This document shows, piece by piece, positions 7,487-16,674 of a stretch of DNA of 64,000 nucleotides (position 1 is its first letter; each line of letters opens with the position of its first letter). The stretch comes from Rhodococcus sp. 14-1411-2a (GTDB taxonomy: Bacteria; Actinomycetota; Actinomycetes; Mycobacteriales; Mycobacteriaceae). Both the position numbers and the translations under genes were made by a program. The stretch spans positions 372,001 to 436,000 of the forward strand of contig NZ_NPGA01000015.1 in the NCBI RefSeq assembly GCF_002259485.1, written 5' to 3'. The notes beneath the pieces are model-generated. The model did no database searches, was not told the origin of the DNA, and worked only from the letters and a program-made list of their open reading frames with translations.

Positions 7487-8838
7487 TCGACTCGCCGTCG
7501 CGACTGAAGCGAGTACTGCTCGGTTTGGCGTTCTTCCTGGTGCTCATCCTGTTTCTGGGATGGAGCATCACGTCCTACAACAAGACGTTCAAGTCGGTGG
7601 TCAACGTCAGCCTCGAAACCGACTCGGTCGGAAATGCTCTGCCGATGAACGCCGATGTGAAGGTGCGCGGAATGATCGTCGGAGAGGTGCGCTCGGCGTC
7701 CACCGTCGACGGAGTCGTCACCTCGCAGCTGGCCATCGATCCGGACAAGGCTCCACTGATTCCGTCCAATGCGACGGCGCGGTTGCTGCCCAAGACTCTG
7801 TTCGGCGAGCGTTACGTGTCGCTGATCCTGCCCGAGAACGATTCCGCGTCGCCGATCACCGACGGCACGGTCCTGCAGCAGGACACCAGCGGGAACGCCA
7901 TCGAGGTCGGGCAGTTGCTCGACGGCCTGCTCCCTCTGCTGCAGGCGATCCCGCCGCAGGACCTGGCGAACACCCTCGGGTCGTTGGCACAGGGACTCAG
8001 TGGACGTGGTGAGCAGCTCGGCCAGACCATCGACAACCTGACCAATGTCGTGTCGGGGCTGAACACGGAGCTGCCGAACATCCAGCAGACCCTGGTCGGG
8101 CTGGCGGATTTCTCGGAGACCTACGCCGACGCTGCGCCCGAACTGATTTCGGCGCTGGACAACCTGCGGACGACGGGCAACACCGTGGTCGAGCGGCAGT
8201 CCAGCCTCGAAACGCTGTACGGCTCGCTGACCTCGGCGTCCTACACCACCGCGGACTTCCTGCAGACCAACTCCGAGAACCTCATCGGATTGGCCGCGAA
8301 CTCCCGTGAAGCTCTCGAGCTGCTGGCCGAGTTCTCCCCGACGTTCGGTTGCACGTTCACCCAGTTCGCCGAAGGTGCCAGGCGCGGCAAGATCGTGCTC
8401 GGCGAGGGCGACGAGTACCCCGGCATCAACGTGTCCGCATCGTTCGTCAACCCGAAGGGCCGTTACTTGCCTAACCAGGACGAGCCGCGCTTGTTCGACG
8501 ATCGCGGAGCCACCTGCTTCGAGCCAGCAGCACCGGGAGAGTTCTTCCCGCAGTACCCGGGAGGTTCGATCAACGACGGCTCCTACCAGGTGCCGACCCG
8601 CAACCCGGGACCGCAGGTGATCGAAGGGCAGGGGCCGCCCAAGTCGGCTCAGAGCTCCATAGTTCCCGCGGTCGCCGCATCCGCGCAGCCTGCGAGCTAC
8701 GAGGGCTCGGACTTCGAGCGTGACACTCTCGCCGTGATCTACGGACAGGCGAGTGGTGTTGCACCGGACAGTGTTCCGTCGTGGGCAGCCGCTATCGGCG
8801 CACCGGCGATGAGAGGAGTGGAGGTGACCGTGCCATGA
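7483..8838 (+). CDS. mceA: Mce family protein, MceA position
   Basis: A 451-residue protein with one N-terminal membrane helix (about 10-30), an MCE domain (about 37-115, with D-V-K-V-R-G-M-I-V-G-E-V) and a long helical region to about residue 300, then a proline-rich tail. MceA-F proteins assemble as a hexameric needle that shuttles lipids across the periplasm. The long tail has two cysteines (F-G-C-T-F and A-T-C-F-E) that could form a disulphide. Both ends overlap neighbouring genes by four bases. Confidence 0.95.
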   Translation: MIDSPSRLKRVLLGLAFFLVLILFLGWSITSYNKTFKSVVNVSLETDSVGNALPMNADVKVRGMIVGEVRSASTVDGVVTSQLAIDPDKAPLIPSNATARLLPKTLFGERYVSLILPENDSASPITDGTVLQQDTSGNAIEVGQLLDGLLPLLQAIPPQDLANTLGSLAQGLSGRGEQLGQTIDNLTNVVSGLNTELPNIQQTLVGLADFSETYADAAPELISALDNLRTTGNTVVERQSSLETLYGSLTSASYTTADFLQTNSENLIGLAANSREALELLAEFSPTFGCTFTQFAEGARRGKIVLGEGDEYPGINVSASFVNPKGRYLPNQDEPRLFDDRGATCFEPAAPGEFFPQYPGGSINDGSYQVPTRNPGPQVIEGQGPPKSAQSSIVPAVAASAQPASYEGSDFERDTLAVIYGQASGVAPDSVPSWAAAIGAPAMRGVEVTVP

Positions 8839-9902
8839 GAGGCCTTCTCGCGCCGATCATCAAACTGATCGTGTTCGCCGTGATCACGATCATTGCTACG
8901 GCCACCCTTGCCTTCACCATCGCCAACAGCAGTGGCGGCGGCGGTACCAAGTTCTCGGCAGTCTTCACCGACGTCACCTCACTCAACGAGGGCGACGAGG
9001 TTCGCATCGCAGGCGTTCGCGTCGGCCAGGTCGACTCGATCGAGATCGCCAACGAGCGCGAAGCGAAAGTGGACTTCACGCTGAGCAGCCGCGATTGGCT
9101 GCCCGCCAGTTCGACGGCAACCATCAGGTTCAGGAACCTGGTGGGCCAGCGCTACATCGCCATCGAGCAGGGCTCGGGTGACCAGGGCCGCAAGATCACC
9201 GAAGGTGCCACCATTCCGTTGGAACGGACCAAGCCTGCGGTGAATCTGACCACGCTGTTCGACGGCTTCCGGCCGCTGTTCACCACCCTGAGCTCCGACG
9301 ACGTCAACAAGCTGTCGTACCAGATCATCCAGGTGTTCCAGGGAGAGTCGGGCACGATCAACGAACTGGTCACCAACACGGCGACCCTGACGAACACCGT
9401 CGCCGACAAGGACCAGGTCATCGGCCAGGTCATCACCAATCTCAACAACGTGCTGGCGACGGTCAACCAGAACGACGGTCAGCTGGACAGCTTGATCGTC
9501 AACACCCAGCAGCTGGTCTCGGGTCTGTCGGCCGACCGTGAGGTCGTCGGCTCGGCCGTCACCTCGCTCGCGGGTCTGACCAACGCCACCGCCGACCTGC
9601 TCGAGCCGACTCGGCCGTCGATCCAGGGATCGGTCACGGCATTGAACACGCTGGCCGAGACCATCAACCGTCGAAGCGCCGACGTGGACGCGGTCCTGGG
9701 GAATCTGCCCGTGAAGCTCGACAAGCTGATTCGCACGGCCCAGCAAGGATCGTGGTTCACGTTCTACCTGTGCGGTATCGACATCGTCGCCGGACCGGGT
9801 ACTTCGCCGAACCTGAATCTGCCCACCGGGCTTCCGACCGTCAACCAGCCGCTGTACACGAACTCGGCAGAGCGTTGCAAAGCTGGGGGGATCCAACAAT
9901 GA
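8835..9902 (+). CDS. mceB: Mce family protein, MceB position
   Basis: A 355-residue protein with an N-terminal membrane helix (about 7-30), an MCE domain (about 38-115, with E-V-R-I-A-G-V-R-V-G-Q-V) and a helical domain. The end carries a C-G-I-D-I segment and a short Pro/Leu-rich tail, typical for MceB. ATG 8835 overlaps the mceA stop (ATGA). It is a predicted subunit of the periplasm-spanning lipid conduit. Confidence 0.95.
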   Translation: MRGLLAPIIKLIVFAVITIIATATLAFTIANSSGGGGTKFSAVFTDVTSLNEGDEVRIAGVRVGQVDSIEIANEREAKVDFTLSSRDWLPASSTATIRFRNLVGQRYIAIEQGSGDQGRKITEGATIPLERTKPAVNLTTLFDGFRPLFTTLSSDDVNKLSYQIIQVFQGESGTINELVTNTATLTNTVADKDQVIGQVITNLNNVLATVNQNDGQLDSLIVNTQQLVSGLSADREVVGSAVTSLAGLTNATADLLEPTRPSIQGSVTALNTLAETINRRSADVDAVLGNLPVKLDKLIRTAQQGSWFTFYLCGIDIVAGPGTSPNLNLPTGLPTVNQPLYTNSAERCKAGGIQQ

Positions 9903-10897
9903 AATCTCGTCGTAGTCCGGCCACCATCGGTGCTCTGGGCATTGCCATCATCCTGCTCGCCACGATGTCGGTCTTCTTTCTCGACCGTCTCCCGATCATC
10001 GGTGCCGGCTCGGTGTACACCGCCGAGTTCAGCGAGGCCGCAGGTCTCAAGGCCTCCAACGAGGTTCGTATCGCCGGAGTGAAGGTCGGCAAGGTGACCG
10101 ACGTGCGTCTCGAAGGCGACCGGGTGCTCGTGGACTTCACGGTGCAGGACGCCTGGGTCGGCAGCGAGTCACGGGCCGCCATCGCGATCAAGACGCTGTT
10201 GGGACAGAAGTACCTGGCGCTCGACCCGAGCGGCCCGGAGACGCTGAGCCCCAAGGACCCGATCCCGCTCGAGCGCACCACGTCCCCGTACGACGTCATC
10301 GACGCGTTCTCCGACGCGGCGTCGACCATCAACGACATCGACACCGATCAGCTCGCGACGAGTATGCGGACCCTGTCCGAGGCGTTCTCGGAGACGCCTG
10401 CGAACATCCGCGCCTCGCTCGACGGCGTCACCCGGTTGTCGCAGACCGTGGCCAGCCGTGACGAGGAGCTCAAGAAGCTGTTCGAGGCCACCGGTGAGAC
10501 GTCGAAGGTGTTGGCCGACCGCAACGAGCAGTTCAACAAGCTGATCACCGACGCAGGTCCGCTTCTCGAAGAGCTGAACAACCGCCAGCAGGCAATTTCG
10601 CAGCTGCTCACCGGCACTCAGCGTGTCTCGCAGGAGCTGACCGGCCTGGTTCGCGACAACGAGGCGACCATCAACCCGATGCTGCAGCAGCTCAACGGCG
10701 TCATCGAAATCCTGCAGCGCAACAACGACAATCTCGACCGTGCGCTGAAGCTGTACGAACCGTTCATCCGGCTGTACACGAACGTGACCGGCAACGGTCG
10801 ATGGCTCGATATCACGCTGGCCAACCTCACACCTCCCGGAGTTCCGTTGATACCTGGCTACCGCCAGCCCTCACTCGACAAGTTGCCGGGGGAATGA
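9899..10897 (+). CDS. mceC: Mce family protein, MceC position
   Basis: A 332-residue protein with an N-terminal helix (about 9-27), an MCE domain (about 38-112, E-V-R-I-A-G-V-K-V-G-K-V) and a long coiled-coil-like helical part rich in Gln, Glu and Asn (about 150-290). The start ATG 9899 overlaps the mceB stop; upstream in-frame codons would lie inside mceB. It ends shortly after the helical region, without the long low-complexity tail often seen on mycobacterial MceC. Confidence 0.94.
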   Translation: MKSRRSPATIGALGIAIILLATMSVFFLDRLPIIGAGSVYTAEFSEAAGLKASNEVRIAGVKVGKVTDVRLEGDRVLVDFTVQDAWVGSESRAAIAIKTLLGQKYLALDPSGPETLSPKDPIPLERTTSPYDVIDAFSDAASTINDIDTDQLATSMRTLSEAFSETPANIRASLDGVTRLSQTVASRDEELKKLFEATGETSKVLADRNEQFNKLITDAGPLLEELNNRQQAISQLLTGTQRVSQELTGLVRDNEATINPMLQQLNGVIEILQRNNDNLDRALKLYEPFIRLYTNVTGNGRWLDITLANLTPPGVPLIPGYRQPSLDKLPGE

Positions 10898-12180
10898 TGA
10901 CAGACACGCAGACAGCACCGAGAAACAAGAACAAGCTCGCGCTGATCGCCGTCGTCGTGATCGTGGCGCTGATCGTGGCCGTGGCCGGTTGGTGGTTGTT
11001 CACCAGGGCCGGCACGACCAAGATCACCGCGTACTTCGACAAGTCGATCGGCATCTACTCCGGCTCCGAGGTACGAGTGCTGGGCGTCAAGGTCGGCACG
11101 GTCGACTCCGTCACGCCACTCGGTGACGACGTCGAGGTCGTCCTTCGCGTCGACCGCGGGGTCGACATCCCGGCCGACGCCAAGGCCGTGCAGGTCAGTC
11201 CGTCGCTCGTCGCCGATCGTTACGTCCAGCTCTCACCCGTCTACACCGGCGGAGACACCATGGCGGACGGCACGACGATCGGTCGCGATCGCACCGCCAC
11301 ACCCGTCGAGGTCGACGAGCTGTACAAGTCCATCAACGACCTGTCGACCGCCCTCGGTCCCGACGGTGCGAACAAGGACGGCGCTCTCACCGACCTCGTC
11401 AACACCGGTGCCGCGAACCTCGACGGCAACGGTGAAGCCCTGGGCGACAGCATCACCCAGCTGTCTGCCGCCGGCCGCACTCTGAGCGACTCGCGCACCG
11501 ACGTCTTCGACACGATCAAGAATCTGCAGACGTTCGTCAGCGCTCTGGCCGTCAACGATCAGCAGGTCCGCAACTTCAACACCCAGTTGGCCGACCTGAC
11601 CGGTTTCCTGTCGGGTCAGCGAGAGGATCTGGGAGCTGCGCTCCAGCAGCTGTCGGTTTCGCTCGGCGACGTGGCGACGTTCGTCGCGGACAACCGGACC
11701 GAACTGACCGATGCCGCAAACGGTCTCGTGGTTCCGACTCAGACGCTCGCCGACAACCGCGAGCAGCTGGTGCAAACACTCACGTTGCTGCCGCTGGCCA
11801 TCAGCAACCTGGTGAACGCCTACGACGCCGAGTCCGGCACGCTCGCCTCGCGCGCCAATCTCCAGAACGAGACCCAGGATCCGCTGGGCACCGTGTGCAA
11901 GCTCCTCGACCTCGGCGCGCTCGTTCCCGGCGATCCGCGCTTCGAGGCACTCGGTGCGCAGATTCAGCCGATCATCGATCAGTGCGCCAACATCACCACG
12001 ATGATCCAGGCACCGATCACCGACCAGAACCGCATCGTGCTGCCGTTCGGTGTTCTCACCAACGACATCGAGCAGAACGTGTCCGTGCCGGGCACCGTGC
12101 CGGGCGTCGTCTCGCCGAGGCTCGGAAACAGCACGATGCCCGGACTGGAGCAGTCGTACATCGGAGGTGGGGGACAGTGA
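10894..12180 (+). CDS. mceD: Mce family protein, MceD position
   Basis: A 428-residue protein beginning ATGATG at 10894, so either Met could start it; the first overlaps the mceC stop. Lysine-rich leader, membrane helix (about 16-36), MCE domain (about 43-120, E-V-R-V-L-G-V-K-V-G-T-V) and a helical domain. Two cysteines (T-V-C-K-L and D-Q-C-A-N) lie in the C-terminal third. Subunit of the Mce hexamer. Confidence 0.95.
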   Translation: MMTDTQTAPRNKNKLALIAVVVIVALIVAVAGWWLFTRAGTTKITAYFDKSIGIYSGSEVRVLGVKVGTVDSVTPLGDDVEVVLRVDRGVDIPADAKAVQVSPSLVADRYVQLSPVYTGGDTMADGTTIGRDRTATPVEVDELYKSINDLSTALGPDGANKDGALTDLVNTGAANLDGNGEALGDSITQLSAAGRTLSDSRTDVFDTIKNLQTFVSALAVNDQQVRNFNTQLADLTGFLSGQREDLGAALQQLSVSLGDVATFVADNRTELTDAANGLVVPTQTLADNREQLVQTLTLLPLAISNLVNAYDAESGTLASRANLQNETQDPLGTVCKLLDLGALVPGDPRFEALGAQIQPIIDQCANITTMIQAPITDQNRIVLPFGVLTNDIEQNVSVPGTVPGVVSPRLGNSTMPGLEQSYIGGGGQ

Positions 12181-13478
12181 GAACCTCTGTGAAAGGGAAT
12201 CGAGCCCGCGTGAAGCGTTCCTTGGTCGTCGGAGCAGGCGTGTGCGTGGTGGCGCTGTCGGCCGGAGCGTGCTCGTCGGCCGGCATCTACGCCGTACCGC
12301 TTCCCGGTGGTGCCGATGTCGGTGACAATCCTTTCAACCTGACGGTGCAGTTCGACGACGTACTCGACCTCGTCCCGCAGTCGACCGTCAAGGTCGACGG
12401 TGTGGCTGTCGGCCGGGTGGCTTCCATCTCCGTCCCGAACGAGGGGTGGACGGCCGATGTCGACGTCATCCTCAACTCGGACGTGGATCTGCCTGCCAAT
12501 GCGATCGCATCGGTGCAGCAGACCAACCTGCTCGGTGAGAAGTTCGTGCAGCTCTCGGCACCTCCCGCGGACGAGTCCGCAGCGCGGCTGCAGGACGGCG
12601 ACACCATCCCGCTGGATCGAACCCGCCACGCGACCGACATCGAGCAGGTACTCGGTGCGCTCTCGCTGCTGCTCAACGGTGGCGGCGTGGGGCAGCTCTC
12701 GCCGATCGTCAAGGAACTGAGCACGGCATTCGACGGTCGCGAAGGCAGGACCAAAGAGCTTCTGCAGCAGGCGAACACGCTGATCGACGGCCTCAACCAG
12801 CAGCGTGACGACATCACCCGCGCCATCGATGGTCTCGACACTCTCAGCGGCCGCGTCAACACGCAGACCGACAAGATCGACGCCGTGCTGAAGGATCTGC
12901 CGATCGCCACCGAGGTGCTCGAGCAGCAGCGCCCGCAGCTGACCGAGATGCTCGGAGCTCTCGATCGTCTCGGAGCCGTCGGCACCGACGTGATCGACCG
13001 TTCCAAGGACGATCTGATCGCAGACCTGCGGGCACTGCGCCCGACGCTCCAGGCGCTGGCCGATTCGGCGGACGACGTGGTGACATCGCTTGCGGTGATT
13101 CCCACGCTGCCGTTCGCCGACGGAACCGAGAAGATCATCGAAGGCAACTCCGCCAACCTGTTCCTCTCTCTCGACCTGTCGATCGGAACTGCGCTGCGTA
13201 ACTTCGGCGTCGGTGAAGGCGATCCGGTCTACGTCCAGCCCAAGTACGGCAACACACTGCCGGTGGTCGATCCGTCGAATCCGTACTACAACGGAAACGG
13301 ACCTCGGCCGGGTTGGCCGACGATCTCGTTGCTGCCGTTGCCTCCGATCATCCCGTCACCGGTTCCGGGCCCGGGTGCCCCGGCGAACGAGCAGGCTGCC
13401 GCGGCCGCCGCGCCCGCACCGGCCGATCCGTTGGCACCGTTGAACGATCTGCTCGAGCGATTCGGAGTTGGACAGTGA
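12177..13478 (+). CDS. mceE: Mce family lipoprotein, MceE position
   Basis: A 433-residue protein with a lipoprotein signal: basic start, hydrophobic core and lipobox L-S-A-G-A-C at about residue 30. MceE members are the lipid-anchored subunit (LprK-type). An MCE domain (about 45-125), a helical region and a Pro/Ala-rich tail follow. GTG 12177 overlaps the mceD stop (GTGA); GTG 12210 would still leave a usable signal peptide and cannot be excluded. Confidence 0.95.
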   Translation: MRTSVKGNRARVKRSLVVGAGVCVVALSAGACSSAGIYAVPLPGGADVGDNPFNLTVQFDDVLDLVPQSTVKVDGVAVGRVASISVPNEGWTADVDVILNSDVDLPANAIASVQQTNLLGEKFVQLSAPPADESAARLQDGDTIPLDRTRHATDIEQVLGALSLLLNGGGVGQLSPIVKELSTAFDGREGRTKELLQQANTLIDGLNQQRDDITRAIDGLDTLSGRVNTQTDKIDAVLKDLPIATEVLEQQRPQLTEMLGALDRLGAVGTDVIDRSKDDLIADLRALRPTLQALADSADDVVTSLAVIPTLPFADGTEKIIEGNSANLFLSLDLSIGTALRNFGVGEGDPVYVQPKYGNTLPVVDPSNPYYNGNGPRPGWPTISLLPLPPIIPSPVPGPGAPANEQAAAAAAPAPADPLAPLNDLLERFGVGQ

Positions 13479-14722
13479 GATCGAGACTGGTTCGCATTCA
13501 ATTGGTCCTCTTCGTCGTGGTCGCCGTATTGGGCTTGGTCTATGTCGGTGCCAAGTACGTGCGCCTGGACAACATGCTCGGCTTCGGGCAGTACCAGGTC
13601 GATCTGAATCTCGCTGATTCCGGTGGCATCTTCTCCAATGCCGAGGTCACCTACCGAGGTGTTCCGGTGGGAACCGTCGGGGATCTGGAACTGACGCAGG
13701 ACGGCGTCCGGGTCGCGCTCATGCTCGACAACGGTGGGCCGGACATCCCGGCCGGCACGAAGGCCGTCGTCGCCAACCGGTCTGCGATCGGTGAGCAGTA
13801 CGTCGACTTGCAGCCCGACACCGACCAGGGTCCGTTCCTGGTCGACGGTTCGCAGATCGCACAGGCCGACACCACCACTCCCGTGCCGGTGGAGGACGTA
13901 CTCGCCAACACGAACACGTTGGTCCGGTCGGTACCGCTGGACACGCTGACGCGGGTCGTCAACGAACTCGGCGTCGCGTTCGACGGTAAGGGCGCAGATC
14001 TGGCGTCTCTCGTCGATTCGCTCGGGAACATCTCCGAAGCAGGCAACGAGGCGCTGCCGGAGACGCTCGCGCTGGTGCGTGACGCGGTGCCGGTGCTGAA
14101 CACGCAGTCCGAGCAGTCGGATCTGATTCGACAGTTCAGCACCAGCCTGGACGAGGTGACGGCTCAGTTGAAGTCCAGCGATCCGGACATTCGCCGCCTG
14201 ATCGATACCGGTACGGCGGCAGGCGATCAGGTCGGCGGTCTCATCACCGATGCCGGTCCGGCTCTGACCACCGACATCAACAACCTGGCCTTGGTTGCTG
14301 CTCAGGCCGAACCGCGATATGTGGCGCTCCGTCCGTTCCTGACGTTCCTGCCTGCCCTCGGTGCCGGCATCTCGACGATCGTCCCGAACGACGGCACCAT
14401 CCATCAGGGTCTGCTGCTCGAGGTCAACAACCCGCCGCCCTGCACGGTGGGCTACGAGGGTTCGCAGGCCATCCTCGACGAGGAGAAGCGCAAGAACCCG
14501 AACTTCGATCCGACTCGGGAGAACTACCCGTTGAACCTCGACGCGAACTGCGCGACACCGCAGGGCAGCGTCACGGGTGTGCGGTCCGCGAACCGCATCG
14601 TGTTCGCCGATCCGGACGTGCCGCAGCCGTGGGACCTCAAGCCCAAGGTCGATCCGGAGAAGCTCAACCTCAACCCCATCGCCACCCAGTTGGCACCGCT
14701 GATCGGCGTCACGCCGAAGTAG
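13475..14722 (+). CDS. mceF: Mce family protein, MceF position
   Basis: A 415-residue protein with an N-terminal membrane helix (about 7-26), an MCE domain (about 36-115, E-V-T-Y-R-G-V-P-V-G-T-V) and a helical domain. The C-terminal part has paired cysteines (P-P-C-T-V and A-N-C-A-T). GTG 13475 overlaps the mceE stop in a GTGA. Last of the six Mce subunits; 84 bases then separate it from the associated-protein genes. Confidence 0.95.
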   Translation: MRSRLVRIQLVLFVVVAVLGLVYVGAKYVRLDNMLGFGQYQVDLNLADSGGIFSNAEVTYRGVPVGTVGDLELTQDGVRVALMLDNGGPDIPAGTKAVVANRSAIGEQYVDLQPDTDQGPFLVDGSQIAQADTTTPVPVEDVLANTNTLVRSVPLDTLTRVVNELGVAFDGKGADLASLVDSLGNISEAGNEALPETLALVRDAVPVLNTQSEQSDLIRQFSTSLDEVTAQLKSSDPDIRRLIDTGTAAGDQVGGLITDAGPALTTDINNLALVAAQAEPRYVALRPFLTFLPALGAGISTIVPNDGTIHQGLLLEVNNPPPCTVGYEGSQAILDEEKRKNPNFDPTRENYPLNLDANCATPQGSVTGVRSANRIVFADPDVPQPWDLKPKVDPEKLNLNPIATQLAPLIGVTPK

Positions 14723-14806
14723 TGGAATCGGTGGAACTGCTGCTCAGCACTGCCGTCGGGCCGAGAGTGGTTCGGCCGGATATTACCGAGTAGTAGGGTG
14801 GAAAGT

Positions 14807-15499
14807 GTGAACTCGAGCACCGAAGCCCTGAAGTCCCCAGCGACTCCAGGGCGCACCAAGACCGCGAAAATCCTGTTGGCCGTCGTCACGGTGATCGCCG
14901 TTGCCGCTCTCGCGGCGGCAGTGTTCTTCGGTTACGGCTGGGGCAATGCGTTACTGAGCCAGAAGCCCACCGCGGACACCAGGGACGCGGCGCTGACCGG
15001 AGCTCAGCAGGCCGCCGTCAACCTGAACACGGTCGACGCAGCAGCCATCGACCAGTCGTTCGACAACATGAAGTCGTCGATCACCGGCGACCTGATGCTC
15101 AACGACCTCGAGCAGACTCGCTCGGGCATCACCGATCAGGTTCGCCAGTCCGGTGCCAAGAGCGAGGCCGAGGTGTTGCACGGCACGCTCACCGAGCTGA
15201 GCACGGACGAGAACACCGCCACCGCCCTTGTCGTCATTGCGACGACGACCACCTGGCCCGATCGCGTCGAGCGCAGCAAGCTGACGATGCGTCTGGCCAT
15301 GGAAGAGGTCGACGGGGTGTGGAAGACCAACAAGGTCGACCCCATCGGTTCACGGATCTCGCTCGACAACCCGAACACCAATCCCGTTGTTCCGACCGAA
15401 CCGGGCGGCCCCGCCGACCCGAATGCGGTCGATCCGAATGCGGCCGATCCCAGTGCGGAAGCGACGCCGGCTCCCCAGCCCGACGCCGGCGGCAACTGA
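14807..15499 (+). CDS. Mce-associated membrane protein (Mas/Mam type), first copy
   Basis: A 230-residue protein with a short cytoplasmic N-terminus, one membrane helix (about 23-47), then a compact NTF2-like extracytoplasmic domain (about 55-185) and an Asp/Pro/Ala-rich tail of N-A-V-D-P-N-A-A-D-P type. GTG 14807 is preferred because AGGGTGGAAAG precedes it at proper distance; GTG 14798 is possible. Proteins of this kind follow mceF in mce operons and are thought to stabilise the transporter; no enzymatic role is expected. Confidence 0.87.
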   Translation: MNSSTEALKSPATPGRTKTAKILLAVVTVIAVAALAAAVFFGYGWGNALLSQKPTADTRDAALTGAQQAAVNLNTVDAAAIDQSFDNMKSSITGDLMLNDLEQTRSGITDQVRQSGAKSEAEVLHGTLTELSTDENTATALVVIATTTTWPDRVERSKLTMRLAMEEVDGVWKTNKVDPIGSRISLDNPNTNPVVPTEPGGPADPNAVDPNAADPSAEATPAPQPDAGGN

Positions 15500-15557
15500 G
15501 AGACCCGGCATTGGTGTTTTCCGTCTGTACCGAAGTGAGTTTCGAAGGAGTTCTGTA

Positions 15558-16460
15558 GTGCCTCCCCAGCGTCGCAAGATCGTTCCACCCACCACCACCA
15601 GCAAAGTTCGCCGGAAGGTGGCCGGGACCGGGAAGCCGACTGCTGCCAACTCCGCCACGGACTCGACCGGTGCCGAGGCGTCTGCTGCGACCGAGACTTC
15701 GGCGATCACCACGACACCGCCGACCGAGCCCGTATCGGACAAGCCCGCAGCCGACAAGCCCGCAGCCGACAAGCCCGCACTCGACGAGCCAGCTGTCGAG
15801 AAGTCGGAAACCGACAAGCCCGCTGCCCACAAGCCTGTGCTCGACAAGTCGGCAACCGACAAGCCCGCTGCCGATAAGCCTGTGCTCGACAAGGCAGCAA
15901 CCGACAAGTCTGTGACCGCTGAGCCCGCAGCCGATTCCGCGTCGACCGACTCTGCCGCCGGGTCGGCGTCGGGGATCGGCTACAAGCACGTCATCGTCGT
16001 TGCGGTCATCGCCGTTGTGCTCGGTGCGTTCGCTGCCGTCGCCGCGTTCAAGCCGTTCGCCACGATCGACAACGCAGCCTGGGTGGATTCCGCGGCGACG
16101 CAGGAAGTCACCTCGGCCGCGACCGACGCGCTGCAAACCCTGTACACGTACAAGGCCGCCACGATCGACGCCGATTTCGATGCCGCTCGTGCGGTGCTCA
16201 ATCAGTCGATGCTCGACGAGTTCAACTCCACCGCGGAAACCACCAAATCGGCCGTGGTACAGACGGATACGGGAACCGAAGCCATGGTCACCGATATCGG
16301 CGTCTCGCGGCTGGAGGACGGCATGGCGGAACTGATCGCCAACGTGAACATCAGTGCCACGCAGAACGGTGTCGCATCGGGTAGTGCCGAGGGCCCGTTG
16401 ACGGTGAACATGGAGAAGGTCGACGGCACCTGGAAGCTGTCGGCAATCGACGATCAGTAG
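15558..16460 (+). CDS. Mce-associated membrane protein with A-D-K-P repeat region
   Basis: A 300-residue protein starting at GTG 15558 behind GAAGGAG (15544). Residues about 1-55 are basic then Thr/Ala-rich; about 58-125 is a repeat tract of the form A-D-K-P-A and L-D-K-P/S. One membrane helix (about 143-165) and an NTF2-like domain similar to the preceding gene product follow. The repeat tract would lie on the cytoplasmic side if the helix follows the positive-inside rule. It is the last gene of the mce operon, before a terminator at 16487. Confidence 0.85.
   Translation: MPPQRRKIVPPTTTSKVRRKVAGTGKPTAANSATDSTGAEASAATETSAITTTPPTEPVSDKPAADKPAADKPALDEPAVEKSETDKPAAHKPVLDKSATDKPAADKPVLDKAATDKSVTAEPAADSASTDSAAGSASGIGYKHVIVVAVIAVVLGAFAAVAAFKPFATIDNAAWVDSAATQEVTSAATDALQTLYTYKAATIDADFDAARAVLNQSMLDEFNSTAETTKSAVVQTDTGTEAMVTDIGVSRLEDGMAELIANVNISATQNGVASGSAEGPLTVNMEKVDGTWKLSAIDDQ
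15729..15930 (+). repeat. Imperfect A-D-K-P coding repeat
   Basis: GACAAGCCCGCAGCC-type 15-bp units recur in frame with variants (AAGCCTGTGCTC, AAGTCGGCAACC). All changes keep the frame. The tract lies before the membrane helix of the second Mce-associated protein. Confidence 0.82.
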
Positions 16461-16486
16461 GCGCGCCACAACAGCACTCGATCCGG

Positions 16487-16527
16487 CCCCGTTCGACGCA
16501 GAATTCCTGCTCGGACGGGGCTTTTTC
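16487..16527 (+). terminator. Rho-independent terminator closing the mce operon
   Basis: GCCCCGT (16487-16493) pairs with ACGGGGC (16516-16522) and TTTTT follows directly. The loop of 22 bases has some internal pairing. Confidence 0.85.
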
Positions 16528-16674
16528 GTGCGCTTTTCGGCGGTCTGTCACCGGCTGGCCACCGAGTTACCATCGCGATTGCGTCCTGGCTTGGGACGAG
16601 CCCTGGTTGTTCGAGACAACCAATAGACGCTCGACAGCCAGGGGTGGATCCGATGAAAACGGAGCATGCTGGTC

